The position numbers were made by a program, and so were the translations under genes. This document shows positions 45,429 through 57,122 of a DNA stretch of 64,000 nt, in pieces. The stretch is from positions 124,001-188,000 of the forward strand of contig QANY01007249.1 in assembly GCA_003255025.1 (NCBI GenBank), read 5' to 3'. The first letter of the stretch is position 1, and each line of letters starts with the position of its first letter. This stretch comes from Datisca glomerata. Lineage: Eukaryota; Streptophyta; Magnoliopsida; Cucurbitales; Datiscaceae. The notes below the pieces were generated by a model that did not search any database, was not told the origin of the DNA, and saw only the letters and a program-made list of their open reading frames with translations.

Positions 45429-47897
45429 ATGGGTCACCATTCTTGCTGCAATCAACAGAAGGTTAAGAGAGGACTTTGGTCACCTGAAGAGGATGAGAAG
45501 CTCATAAGATATATAACCACTCATGGTTATGGTTGTTGGAGTGAAGTTCCTGAGAAAGCTGGTCTCTCTCTCTCTCTCTCTCTCTAAAAAATTTCATTTT
45601 TTTTTAATTCTTATAGTACTTGATCGATTCATTCACATGAGTTGTTTATCTTAACTGTGCATATAATCTGCATAAAAGCTAAATTAGCTAGGTATTTTGG
45701 ATGCATTGAAATTTCAGTCACTAAGCTAGGCGTTGTCCGGTATCTTGGATTAAGAACGTACATCATTTGATTCATTCATGCGAATTCTATGTACTTTTTA
45801 ATGTGACACGGAATACGCATGTATATATATGTAAGTTATTTTGGATAGTATCAAGAATATAATATTTTCTTAGTTATCATTTGAGTGTGCTTATGAAGAT
45901 TACAATATAATATGTAGGGCTTCAAAGGTGTGGAAAGAGCTGTAGACTGAGATGGATAAATTATTTAAGGCCAGACATAAGAAGAGGAAGATTTACACCA
46001 GAGGAAGAGAAATTGATCATTAGCCTTCATGGGGTTGTAGGAAACAGGTTTGTTTCAGCATATATATTTCCTTTTGAGTGTTTTTGCCATTAAAAAGATC
46101 ATTTTTTTTGTGAACATTGCTGCCTGCACCAAGCCCTAAAAGAAAATCCCGGAAACTTTGGTGAAATAAACCTCTAACTAGTGTTTCCTTTTTTTCTTTT
46201 TTAATAATGACTCATGATTTAAATTTATTCTTTTAAAATTACTTACAATGTCAGTAACAAAACGTTGTTATTTCACCACGTATGATGATATACAAGCTAA
46301 TCTATGGTTTTCGACGCGGGGGGGGAATATAGGCTCTATGGAAAAATCTCAATCACAGTTTTGTAGACTAGTGGTTTTAGAAGCTGCTATCAGCTACCAT
46401 CTTTGGAGAAGTTAATTAAGTCGGTAACCGAGGATGTTAGATAGAAGTTATCAGTTGAAAATCCAACATTTTCGCCATTTACTCTTATACCCTTTGTCTT
46501 ATATACAATATATATATATATATATATATATTCTACCTCCAATATATAGCTCGAATAGTTTTTCTTTACTCTTGTGTATAATTTATTTTTACATCTGTCT
46601 TCAGATTTAAGTACTATAATATTCCTACTTATAATGCAAAGTTGACATCAATATCTTCACATAACACTTTCATTTTTAGATATTGTATATCAACCCCTAC
46701 AAAAGTACAACAAACTAAAATTGATGAATGTTATGTAACACCATGATGTCTTAAATTATTATACATGGTAATACACATGATCCCACACAAGCACTCCAAA
46801 CTATAACATTTATTATTCTATTATTTGGTTATTAAGAATCCAAGTACCATATATAATGTACCTCATTCTGTTAGATGTAACACAAAATCTGTAGTGGTGT
46901 ACCCCATTTGTGTAGTACCTCATGTATCTTTTTCGTACTAAAATGAAATACATCCAAGGTAACTGAGTTACTTAAAAGAATATCTCATTTATGTCGCATG
47001 TACCCGATCTGGATACATATGTAGCCAAAAAATAGGCTTAATACTATACCGGCCCGATATAATAGAAGGAACCCTGTTAACTTATCACTATATATAAGTG
47101 AGTGGACTATATAAACTTTTATAGTGGTGCTGAATTTTACACGATTGCTGCATAACATTTTTGTTATATAGGTGCACAAAGGTCTTGTTCCTATCACGAT
47201 AATCTATTTTTCCTCTCCATCCATAATTATCTTAGTAATGTTTTGCATATCTAACTTAAAATGTAGATGGGCACACATAGCAAGTCACCTTCCAGGACGG
47301 ACAGATAATGAGATAAAAAATTATTGGAATTCATGGATCAAGAAGAAGATAAGAAAGCCTTCTGCTTGTGCACCTCCAACAACAAACACTTCTATCAACA
47401 CTGATCATAATTCCCAAATGACCTGCAATTCAAACCATCCAGATTTCATGAACCAAGATATAACCCTACATAAACCATTTCAAGAAACCCTATTTTCTAC
47501 TTCATGCCCTTTATTCATGTTCGACACAACACCACTCGACGGAGCTCTAGAAAATACAATCCGCCCGGAATTGTTCCACGACACATTGAGTTCAAACGTC
47601 GAAGCATGGAATTTGTACCAACATCAATTTCAAGCCCTTCCCGTCCAACTGGCATTTTCTGGTATCGATACGAATAATTATTTGCCACCGTTAATGGAGA
47701 ACACGGTGCCTATTGAAGTGCAATCTTGTGGGATTGTTGAAGAAGGAGATATGGGTTTGAATGAATGGGTTGAGTCTCAACAGCAATCTTCAAACTTTCT
47801 TTTCTGGGAAAATGTTGAAGGGTCATTAGGTGGAGAAGAAATTATACAAGCTTCAACAAATATGGGAGCTAATAACACATTATCATCTTTCCCATAA
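45429..47897 (+). CDS. MYB26: R2R3-MYB transcription factor, MYB26/MYB67 clade
   Basis: Three exons: 45429-45561 (133 bp), 45918-46047 (130 bp) and 47267-47897 (631 bp). The first two lengths and the positions AG|L and NR|W are the classical plant R2R3-MYB pattern. Joined length is 297 codons plus stop. The start [20 protein letters not shown] is preferred over an in-frame upstream ATG at 45378 because the family begins there. R2 is about residues 14-61 and R3 about 67-112 ([44 protein letters not shown]), with F for the first R3 tryptophan as usual. The bHLH-binding signature is absent. The C-terminal part is acidic and Gln/Asn-rich, as in activators. Arabidopsis MYB26 controls endothecium wall thickening and anther dehiscence. 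Orthology is inferred from the DNA-binding domain, which I recognised from memory. Confidence 0.85.
45562..45588 (+). repeat. TC microsatellite forming the 5' splice site of MYB intron 1
   Basis: The first intron begins directly with a run of about 12 CT dinucleotides (G|GTCTCTCTCTCT...CTAAAAAA). The donor is therefore GTCTCT rather than the usual GTAAGT-like sequence. The reading frame continued into the intron adds LSLSLSL and stops at 45585, which would leave only part of R2. Intron 1 is 356 bp and ends TATGTAG at 45917. Confidence 0.8.
46508..46532. repeat. AT microsatellite in MYB intron 2
   Basis: A run of about 12 AT units inside the 1219-bp second intron (46048-47266). Intron 2 has donor G|GTTTGT and acceptor AATGTAG|A. 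No other feature is recognised in it. Confidence 0.8.
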
Positions 47898-48526
47898 TAT
47901 AGTTTCTATAAATTTATTTATATAATTTGGTGAGATATTCTTAATTTTTCACTCCCTTTCTTTTTTCTATTCGGAAGAGGTTTGAGAAGTTGTTAAGGCT
48001 TTGAAATTACTGAACAGTTTGGTTTGTGTGTTTTATTGGAGTGATGAAGTGTAATTAATTAACATAATTATGTGTTTATTTGGTGTTTTGAGAATGGGAA
48101 ATAGGAAGAATAAAAGGCAATGCAAAACAAGCAGAATGGTTGATTTGGTGTTGGCGTGCACTTTCCCGGCTTCTTTAATCCGTGTGTTTGTCTTAATGTC
48201 GAATAACTGCTATAGAATGGTAATATTTTCCTGTTATTGTTCATGACCAAACTTTACGTTTGTTGCTATGGAAAAACAGGGAAAAACAGATATGAAAGGG
48301 ATTTTGTTGGTAACTAACATATAACAAGATTGTTCAACCGTTTGATGCAACATGAATTGAATTTAGATAATTATATTTGAAATTGTTTTCTATTTCAAGA
48401 ATTTAATTTTATAAAACTTGATGGATTCTGGATCTGTATCATAGAATGTTTTGTGAAATAGGTAGTTCTGAAATATTAGGGGATGTTCGAAAAACAAACA
48501 AGAGATTGTGCAAATTTCAAAAAATT
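47898..48526. other. Downstream region of the MYB gene
   Basis: AT-rich sequence with AATAAA-like signals (for example near 48108-48114) that could serve polyadenylation. No gene is recognised. Confidence 0.4.
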
Positions 48527-48632
48527 GCAGCGGCTTTCTATACAAATAGCGGGGGTTCTAACCGCCGCTAAAAAACTTTTTTGGCGGCTATAACCGTTGG
48601 ATTTTGTTAACAAAACCGTCGGTAAAAACACA
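48527..48632. repeat. CACTA-type subterminal repeat remnant
   Basis: The sequence contains inverted GCGG/CCGC units: GCGGGGGTTCTAACCGCCGC, TTGGCGGCTATAACCG, then AACCGTCGGTAAAAAC. Plant CACTA transposons often have such GCGGTTnnAACCGC subterminal repeats. No CACTA terminus is present on either side, so this is at most a fragment. Confidence 0.4.
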
Positions 48633-48670
48633 CAATTTTTTTAAATAGGATAAAAGCACACAAAAAAAAC

Positions 48671-48957
48671 TTAAGGCGTGTAACACTTAATGCACATCAG
48701 ACTTATGGCACGACACACTTAAAGTACGACATAATTAAGATACAGTACACTTAACACATGACACACTTAAGGCACGACTCGTGTGCCGAAGTGTGTCATA
48801 CGAAAAGTTAAGTGTGTCGGACTGGCATGGCACGGTGCCTCACAATTGTGTCGTGGCCGGCCGACACCACTAGTCTCACATGTGCCGGGATATTTCATGT
48901 TGTGCCGTGTTGGGTAACCCATTTGACACCTCTGGCAGTATAGTGAGTGATGAAAGA
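48671..48957. repeat. GC-richer inverted-repeat fragment, CACGACAC-type
   Basis: The interval is built from short related units (GGCACGACACACTTAA, CATGACACACTTAAGGCACG, then the inverted AAGTGTGTCGGACTGGCATG and GTGCCGTGTTGGG). It ends ACCCATTTGACACCTCTGGC. The mixture of direct and inverted copies gives it a foldback character. Related sequence styles are common in small plant DNA transposons, but I cannot fix its class or target duplication. Confidence 0.45.
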
Positions 48958-49194
48958 ACACCAATACACGAGACTAAGCAGTTTGAAACATCAAAAGCCA
49001 GTTTAAAGACGAAGAAAGGGAGTGAGGAAAAGTCGAATACGTGCAATGCATTAAAACATAAGGAAGTAGACGCATGCTAGAACCAAGAGGGTTGGGATTC
49101 AAGAACCAAAAGAGTAAGTAAAAAAGCTTAAGATGGAGGATAGGAAAATTTTGAAGATGAAGAGAGTGCAAACTGAACATATGGGATCTAAAGT

Positions 49195-49669
49195 TTTCTC
49201 TAAAGACAGTTAAGGCAACTAGAAACTAATATATTAACTCATGCAGTACACTACCAATAGATATATATCCACTTGAAAATAGAATTTAGGTATGCAAGTG
49301 ATTCGGTTCCCATCTAAAGTAAGAGGAGAAAAAGGCAGCAAGAAGAGAGAAGAAAGGCACGTGAATCTGTAACTTACTGAAAGCTTTGAAAGAGGGTTTT
49401 TACCTGAGTTATTCGAAGCTGAGTGTGAGAGAGATTAAGTCTGTACTTCTATAATTTCAAAAGCCTTTTGATTTGCTTTGTAATTGTTGGACTCCAAGCT
49501 AGTAGAATTGCTAACTCTGGTGACTAGATGTAGGTTCCATTTCTGGAACTAAACCAGTATAACTCTTGGTGTTGATTTCTCCCTCTTTTCACTCATTCTT
49601 CTCCTTTTCTTTTGTTCTGCATGTTAACCCGTACAGTTTGACCCCACAATTAGCCATTATTACATAACA
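49195..49669 (+). repeat. 5' LTR of family 3 element, outer end missing
   Basis: It matches the right LTR from AGTTAAGGCAACTAGA onwards, including ATAGATATATATCCACTTGA, GGCAGCAAGAAGAGAGAAG and GGTTTTTACCTG, to the end CATAACA at 49669. About 65 bp corresponding to the start of the right LTR (TGTAATAAGTGTGCC...) are absent. Left of about 49195 the sequences no longer agree. Confidence 0.85.
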
Positions 49670-49673
49670 AATG

Positions 49674-49685
49674 TGGTATCAGAGC
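49674..49685 (+). other. Primer binding site of family 3 element
   Basis: TGGTATCAGAGC, the exact initiator methionine tRNA complement used by plant copia elements, four bases after the LTR end. Confidence 0.9.
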
Positions 49686-49787
49686 TGAAGATTATCTAAT
49701 AAGGGGGTATAAACTTGAAATAAAAGAATCTTGATAATTCAATATTGTTAACTCAGATTCAAGAAGTTGTCAAGAAAAGCTTCTACA

Positions 49788-50560
49788 ATGGCCACTACCT
49801 TGACAAAACATGATATTGAGAAGTTTGATGGCACTAATTACTTTGCCATCTCGAAAATGAAGACGCTTGCACTTTTAGGGAACTTAGGATTGAATGAGAC
49901 TCTCGAAGGGGAAAGTAGAACTCCTGCAAGCTACTCCGAAGAGAAAAAAGGATATCATGAAGAAGGCATACAATACTTTAAATTTATGTCTAAGGGAAAT
50001 ATTGAGGATGAAGTCGGTTGCTAAAGTTTGGCTGAAGTTAGAGAGTTTATACATGACAAATATTTTATCGAGTAAATTATACCTAAAGGCTAAATTCTTC
50101 ACCTACAAGATGATAGAGGGTAAGAATCTCCAAGAACACATTGATGAGTTTAACAAATTATGTCTAGGTCTTGAGAACATAAAGGTGGAATATGATGATG
50201 AAGAAGATAAGGCACTGGTGTTGCTACACTCCTTACCAAGTTCATATGAGACATTTGTAGATATTCTCAAGCACGGTAGAGAGACACTGACTTTAGAGGA
50301 TGTAATTGGAGCCTCAAACTCAAAAGATTTATAGAGGAAGTATGAACAAGAGAAGTCTAGTGGGGAAAGTTTATTTATGAGAGGAAGATAAGAAAAGAAA
50401 GAATTCAAAGGAAGAAGCAAATCTAGATCAAAGTCCAAAAATGCAAAGAACTATAAGAAAGTGAAATGTTATCACTGTCATGAGGAATGTCATATTAGGA
50501 GACTTTGTCCTAAGAGAAAACATGAATCTAAGACTAAGGAGACTGCTGAAGGGGATGTTG
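49788..50560 (+). pseudogene. Family 3 copia gag with CCHC knuckle
   Basis: Starts at ATG 49788 (MATTLTKHDIEKFDGTNYF). A frameshift near 49890-49910 moves the frame into 49894-50334 (SLYMTNILSSKLYLKAKFF, YKMIEGKNLQEHIDEFNKL, LEDVIGASNSKDL). After a stop at 50332 the frame continues with a basic stretch (GRSKSRSKSKNAKNYKK) and an intact zinc knuckle CYHCHEECHIRRLC at 50467-50508. This is a typical Tork-lineage gag. Confidence 0.85.
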
Positions 50561-53500
50561 TAGTTGTAGAGGATGGACATAAGAGTGCTGATGTCCTCAT
50601 TATGGCAACCAAGAACTCGGAAAAGCAATGGATCCTTGACTCTGGGTGTTCATTTCATATGATACCTAATAGGGACTGGTTTGAGACATTTTCAAGACAT
50701 GATGGTGAAAAGTCTTACTTGGTGACAACAAAAAGTGTAAAATTGTTAGTTTTGAAACTTCAGGATAAGACACATGATGGATTCGAGAAATTGCTTTCAG
50801 AAGTAAGATTTCTACCAGATTTGAAAAGAAATCTTATTTCACTTGGAGTTCTGGATGAGAATGGATACACTTACATAGGGGAAAGTGGAGTCTCAATATT
50901 TTCAAGAGTTTTATGCTTATGATGAAAAGATTGAAGGAGAATGGTCTTTATGTGCTTCAAGGCACTACTTTAATTGGTGCACCAAACTCAGCTTCTACAC
51001 CAAAAGTTGACCAAGCAACATTGTGGCATATCAGATTGGGACATGTGAGTGAAATGGGGCTTCAGGTACTTAAGAAATAGGGTCTTTTTAATGGGGACAA
51101 GCTGGATAGTCTGAAATTATGTGAACATAGTGGTTATGGGAAGGAAACCAGGGTTAAGTTCACTTAGATCTTTAGGGACCACCTTCAACTGAATCTCTAA
51201 GTGAAGGAAGGTACTTCATCTCTATCATTATGATTGTTATAGGAAAGTTTGGATTTACATTCTTAAATAAAAAACTGAAGTTTTCCCAAAGTTTAGAGAA
51301 AGGAAAAAGTGAGAGTTGCAAGTATGACGGAAAGTGAAAAAATTGAGAGCTGATAATGGGCTAGAATACTCGAATGAAGATTTCAAAAAATTTTATAAGG
51401 ATGAGAGCATTGTGAGGCATAAAACAGTACCTCACACCCCTCAACAAAATGAGATGGCTGAGAGAATGAATAGAAAGCTCCTAGAAAGGGTAAGATGCAT
51501 ATTATCTAATACAAATTTACCCAAGAAGTTTTGGGTAGAAGCTGCCAACACAGCTACATACCTCATTAACAGATGCCCTTCAGTAGCATTGGGATTTAAA
51601 ACACCTGAAGAGATCTGGTCTGTATCATCTCCAGTCCTATCAAACTTAAAGTTTTCTTATGTGTTGCATATGCACACATCAAAGAAGGGAAACTTGACCT
51701 AAAGGCAAGAATGTGCATGCTTGTTGGTTATCTAGATGGGGTGAAAGGTTACAAACTGTGGTTTTCAGATCAAAACATGTCCAAAAGTTTTATAAGCTGG
51801 GATGTTACATTTAGAGAGCATGAAATGTATATGACCAACTTAAACGTGACCAATCATCAAGAAGCTAAGAAGATTAGTAAGATTGGTCTTGAGGTGGAGC
51901 TTGAGAACAACAATAAAGAGCCTAATGCTACAAGTTCTATTGATTGTGATTATGGACTAAATGGTGAGCATCAGGAACAGTTTGAAACTCATGAAGAACA
52001 TGAGGACTTATCAGATTATCAGTTAGCCAGGAACAAAAACAGAAGACAGCCCAGACCACCTGCTAGGTATGGATATGTAGACCTTATTACTTTTGCACTC
52101 ATAGCTGTTGAAAATTTGAATGAGAACGAACCTAGAAATTTTAAAGAAGCTATGTGAAGCCAGTACAAAAGCCAATGGCTTGAAGCAATGAAAGAGGAGA
52201 TCAACTCTTTAAACAAGGATCACACTTGGATTCTAGTTGATAAACTTAATGGGGAAAAAGATTGTTGGCTCTAAATGGATTTTTAAGGTGAAATAAGGAA
52301 TTCCTAGAGTTGAGAAACCCAGATTTAAAGTTAGAATGGTAGCAAAAGGTTTTAGTCAAAGGGAGGGCATAGATTATCCCAAAATCTAATCACCAGTAGT
52401 GAAGCATACATCTATTAGACTACTTCTAGCTCTTGTTACTCAACATGGTTTAGAGCTAGAACAAATAGATGTAAGAACAACATTTTTACATGGAAATTTA
52501 GAGGAGATGATCTATATGGCACAACCTGATTGCTTCGTAAAGAGAGTAGAAGAAAATAAGGTATGTCTTCTAAAAAAGTCTCTTTATGGTTCAAAACAGA
52601 GTTCCAGGCAGTGGTATATTAAATTTGATGAATTTATGATAAGAAATGGGTTCTCAAGGAGTATGTTTGACAGCTTTGTTTACAGTAAGTATACCAAGAA
52701 AAGATCAAGATTATTTCTATTGTTGTACATAGATGATATACTCATTGCATCATCTAATAAGACTGAGATTAAAGAGTTTAAAGCTCTACTTCATAAGGAA
52801 TTTGAGATGAAAGATTTAGAAGAAGTTAAAAGGATACTCGAAATGGATATTTGTATAAATAAGGTGAAAAACAAAATGTTTATTCACCAAGAGGATTACA
52901 TTCTAAAAAGTTTTGAAGAAATATGGAATGGCAGACTCAAAACCTGTCAAGACTCCTCTAGCCACTCATTTCAAGCTATTTACTGAACTATCTCCTAAGG
53001 CATATGAAGAACTACAATATATGGAGAAAATCCTTTACGCAAGTGTTGTGGGTAGTCTTATGTACACCATGGTCTGTATAAGACCAGATTTGGCTTATGC
53101 AGCAAGTCTTATCAGTAGATTCATGGCAAAACCAGGCAAAGAACACTGGGAGGCTATCAAATGGGATCTTAGATATTTGAGAGGAACTCCTAGGCAAGGT
53201 TTGATGTTTGAAAAGAAAAATTCAGTAGAAGATGCCATCAAAGGCTATGTTGATTCTGATTTTGCAAGAGACCTAGACAAGAGAAGGTCTCTAACATGAT
53301 ATGTGTTCACTATTTTCGGCTACACTGTGAGTTGAAAAGTAACTCTTCAACCTATAATGACCTTTTCTTTGATGATGATCTTGATTTTGGTATATATGAA
53401 GAAGCAATTTGGGAAAACGATCCTTCTACCTTACCAGATTTGAATAGAATGCCAGAGGCTAATGCACATCCTTCAACAATGCCAAGCAAATTACACCTTC

Positions 53501-53805
53501 ATCATTGCGACCATCTTATTATACATCGAGATTATACCAACCAGAGGATAATGAGTATGTTAGTGTCTCAGAGATAACAATATATTGTGACAACCAAAAT
53601 GCTATTCACTTGACAAAGAACTAGATGAATCATGAAAGAACTAAATATATATATAAGAATTCACTTCATCAGGGAAGCAATTTCAGAAGGGAAGGTGACC
53701 GTGGAGAAGATTCACACAGATCATAACCTTGCTGACGTGATAATAAAGCCTGTCACATCTGTTAAGTTTGATCACTGCCTAAACTTGATAATGTGAGTAC
53801 TTTTT
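50561..53805 (+). pseudogene. Family 3 copia pol: protease to RNase H
   Basis: The protease site WILDSGCSFHMIPNRDWF is near 50627-50683, with its DSG triad intact. GAG-pre-integrase is near 51010-51160 (TLWHIRLGHVSEMGLQVL). The integrase core at 51334-51702 has RADNGLEYS and TPQQNEMAERMNRKLLERVR. A linker follows, with acidic stretches and RRQPRPPARYGYVD (51711-52157). RT at 52230-52986 has EQIDVRTTFLHGNLEEMIYM and the catalytic LLYIDDILIASSN near 52720-52755. RNase H is at 52913-53299 (CIRPDLAYAASLISRFM, YVDSDFARDLDKRRSLT) and, after an aberrant segment, 53585-53800 (CDNQNAIHLTKN, NHERTKY, then HNLADVI). Several shifts and stops break it, and early integrase sequence near 51170-51330 is worn. 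Confidence 0.85.
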
Positions 53806-53885
53806 TAGACTAAGGTCTGATGAACATATAGAATATTCTAGGGATTGAGAGGTCATAACTGAAGTTTGATCCAAGGTGGAGATTT

Positions 53886-54417
53886 TGTAATAAGTGTGCC
53901 AAAATGAAGTTAGTCATCTAGCTTAATTGGACTTTGAAAACTTCTATGTAACTGTCAAGAGAGTTAAGGAAACTAGATACTAATATGTTAACTCATGCAG
54001 TATGCTACCAATAGATATATATCCACTTGAAACAGAATTCAGGTGTGCAAGTGATTTTGTTCCCATCCAAAGTAAGAAGAGAAAAAGGCAGCAAGAAGAG
54101 AGAAGAAAGGCACGGGAATCTGTAACTACTAAAAGCTTTAAGAGAGGGTTTTTACCTGGGTTATTCGAAATTGAGTGTGAGAGAGATTGTGTCTGTACTT
54201 TTATAATTTTGAATGCCTTTTGATTTGCTTTGTAATTGTTGGACTCCAAGCTAGTAGAATTGCCAACTCTGGCGACTGGATGTAGGTTCCATTTCTGGAA
54301 CTGAACTAGTATAACTCTCAGTGTTGATTTCTCCCTCTTTTAACTCCTTCTCCCTTTTTTTGTTCTGAATGTTAACCTGCACAGTTTAACCCCACAATTA
54401 ACCATTGTTTCATAACA
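53886..54417 (+). repeat. 3' LTR of family 3 element
   Basis: 532 bp, TGTAATAAGTGTGCC...CATAACA, preceded by the purine-rich AAGGTGGAGATT. It is complete and defines the full LTR length of the family. It matches 49195-49669 closely with scattered substitutions. Confidence 0.85.
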
Positions 54418-54644
54418 TAAAAGATGCAAGAAATAACTTAAAAACTATAGCTATAATCTGAAAGGTAATCCAACTTAAGAAGTTATGATCATTAGAGGCA
54501 GAATGAAAGTTCTTAGAGGTGCAATTAACTCCAAATGGCAAAAAAACAAGTACTTAAAAGGACAATGGCTTGGATTTGGGATCAAGAGGAAAGGTTTTGG
54601 GCACAAAGAGTCAAAGCTATGTCATGAACACTTTTAGAGAGGTG

Positions 54645-55600
54645 GTTAACTATTTTGGCTTACCTACAGATTGGGGTCAGTCTAAGACAACTTATTCTTC
54701 ATGCTTGCTAACAAGTTAGACCATAAAACCTCACTTTGGAAGTCTAACCTGCTTTCACGTGGTGGTTAGGAGATCCTCTTGAAATCAATGGCTCTAGCTA
54801 TCCAAAGCTATGTCATGAACATTTTTAAGCTGCCTAAAAAGTGTATACAAATATACAGGCTGCTATAATTATGTTTTGGTAGAGTAAGAATAGAGATTAG
54901 TAGGGAATAAGGTGATGTTCAATGAAAAGATTCTTCACAAGCAAATATCATGGAGGACGATTTCAAGAAAATGTAATCTTTTAGTTTAGCCATGCTAGCC
55001 AAACAAGCTTAGGCCTATATTGAGAATCCATATAGCGTATTTGCTAGGGTTCTTTAAAGCATCTGCTATCCTTACTCTGATTCAAAATGCTCTTTCTCCT
55101 AAATCAAGTTTTGGGCTTGGAAAAGTCTCTGGTGAGGTAAGGAAGTTATTAGAAAAAATGTCATATGGACGATTGAGAATGGTAATTCAGTAAGTATTTG
55201 GAATGATAAATGGCTACATTCCTTTCCTGAAAGATGTAATTTGGATAGGACCACACACTTGTTTCCTCCTTGGACTGGCAATGAAGTCCTCTCTATCAAT
55301 CTTCAAGACTAAATACTAATTTGGCCCATTAACAATAGTGGGTTATTCTGTGTGAAGTCTTGTTACAAAGTTTTATCTTATGAGAAGTTTGGTGATGTAA
55401 ATATCTCTTCCTCTTCTTTAGGTCCTAGTAATTATTTTTGGAAGCTAGTTTGGATTCTTTAACTTCCTTCAAGTATTAATTATTTTATTTGTAGATCTAC
55501 TCAAAATTTGCTGGCTACTAAGCAAAATTTGGCAAGAAGAAGGATTATTGACAATGACAGTTGCCCTATCTATGATATGGAATCAGAGATTGATTATGAT
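54645..55600 (+). pseudogene. LINE (L1-type) remnant, RT end and zinc-binding domain
   Basis: A plus-strand non-LTR retrotransposon fragment. It begins in the late RT (YFGLPTDWGQSK near 54650, then LWKSNLLSRGG and ALAIQSYVMNIFKLPKKC at 54735-54840). It continues with the connector (SLAMLAKQA, about 54980; then IENGNSVSIWNDKWL near 55170-55215) and reaches a zf-RVT-like region (INYFICRSTQNLLATKQNLA, RRRIIDNDSCPIYDMESE, 55473-55590). This order is that of plant L1 elements. Only one Cys of the final zinc motif is recognisable. Frames shift many times. Neither the 5' part nor a poly-A tail is present. Confidence 0.8.
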
Positions 55601-57105
55601 GTGAGTGGGCTAAAAGAGATTGATTGTGATGTGCACAAAGACACTAAATTTAACCGATTTTGTGTTACTTTCAATAATTTTAAAAATGTAGGGATTAAAT
55701 TCACTAAAAAAATGTACAAAGTGTGATGACAAAACACTAAAGGATAGAAATGTTTCCTACTTAGCCCTATATCTTTTGCATTATTAACATAACTAAACTT
55801 TTATAATAATAAAAATGAGTTGTCTTTCAAATTAATCGAGTGCAAATTATAATCATATAATGTTTAACTTTAGACTTTGTGAAAGCGTTATTACTTATTT
55901 TAAGTCAAATAACAAATCAAGATTTCAATATTATAAAGGAACTAAAGAAGACCTTTAATGTTATTACTTACATATTCTTCTTCAACAATATTAGAGAGCT
56001 TTCATATGCATAATGAATGAGTAGATGAGTTGACATTTAGAAAATGAACCAACATTCCAATTGGAAAATCAGCTAAAAAAATAACTAAGTCGTTACAAAA
56101 AGAGCTAACAGTCTAATTGGCTGGAAAAAAACTTCTCCAATAAGTGAAATTGAAGAAGATATGAATTTGGGAACAACATGAGTCTTCTCAAATTATCACT
56201 ATCAATAAGTATTCATGATCATAGTATAGACCTATTAGTTTTTGACAGAATTATGAACTTTAAAAAATAAGGTGAGAGGCGGCTCGAGCTCACATTATAA
56301 TTAATGTTTGGATTTATCACTATCTATTAATATAGTTTTATCTATTTTCGACCTAATTATTGTAAGAAATACTTGGAATGTGTTGAAAGGGAGCCCATGA
56401 GCCTAGATCAGAAATGAAAGTAGGAAAATTGTAGTAGATGACATTTATTAAATAATATGTATTAATGACCATTAGTTTATATAGATGCAAAAATAACTCT
56501 ATTTAAGTTTTAAAAAAAATTATTGAACTTATTATTTTGCCCTTTTGGCTAACTTTCTGTTGAAAAAAAAAACAAAAACTACTTCCTAATTTGTCCATCT
56601 TCTCCAAGATTTTAAGATTTCTCACAATCTTATTAGCTCTACCATCTCTTTGACCTTCCATCGATTCAGAGATAGCTGAAAATAAATTCATTTTGAATTT
56701 TCCCAACTGTTGCAGTTCGATCGTTCTATTCAAATCACGATGTGTTTGCCTTCATTAGACCTCACGAAAAACGTTTGATGGTCCTTGGGCAATCTTGGAC
56801 CCTGAAACCCAATGAGTCCTTCATATCACCTTTTGAAGTCACGTCCAATGGTGGTAGCGACGCTTACTAGAGGGTTCACATGTTTGTTTTCTAGTGGAGG
56901 GTGAGGTTATTTAGATGAGGTGAAGGTCAAATGGGTCAACTCTCACCTATTAGAAGTCTCTTGTCTATTAGAAAAAATAAAAAATCGAATGGAATTTACA
57001 ATCTGAAGTACATGAACAACCTGTTAGACCACCAATGGTGGCGTCAACTAGGGAAGCCAAGAAAAAGGAGGATTCTGGCTGGTGGAAATTAATTGGATAA
57101 GTTAT
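55601..57105. other. Intergenic, nothing recognised
   Basis: AT-rich sequence between the LINE remnant and the CACTA element. I find no convincing gene, repeat pair or RNA. The stretch 56740-56950 is richer in GC and may be a fragment of something, but I cannot identify it. Confidence 0.45.
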
Positions 57106-57122
57106 CACTACAAGAAATATGA
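57106..57122 (+). repeat. Left terminal inverted repeat of the CACTA element
   Basis: CACTACAAGAAATATGA. It pairs with the inverted 63108-63124. CACTACAAGAAA is the standard terminus of plant CACTA (En/Spm-type) transposons. Confidence 0.85.

Larger units (their letters stand above)
49195..54417 (+). mobile_element. Ty1/copia family 3 element, Tork/Tnt1-like
   Basis: A plus-strand element. Its left LTR is truncated (49195-49669), with primer binding site 49674-49685, gag from 49788, protease, integrase, RT and RNase H to about 53800, polypurine tract near 53870-53885, and right LTR 53886-54417. Integrase precedes RT. The gag and integrase sequences resemble the Tnt1/Tork group (FDGTNYFAISKMKTLALLG; TPQQNEMAERMNRKLLERVR). 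Frameshifts and stops occur in every domain, although long open segments remain, so it looks younger than the other elements. No target duplication can be read because the outer left LTR end is lost. Confidence 0.85.

Noticed and set aside
47172..47266. An in-frame extension of MYB exon 3 starting from an upstream ATG
   Set aside because: The R3 repeat requires the acceptor at 47266, giving NR|W. The extension is intron sequence.
49674..49685. TGGTATCAGAGC-type sequences considered as tRNA fragments
   Set aside because: They sit directly after LTR ends and are primer binding sites. No tRNA cloverleaf sequence surrounds them.
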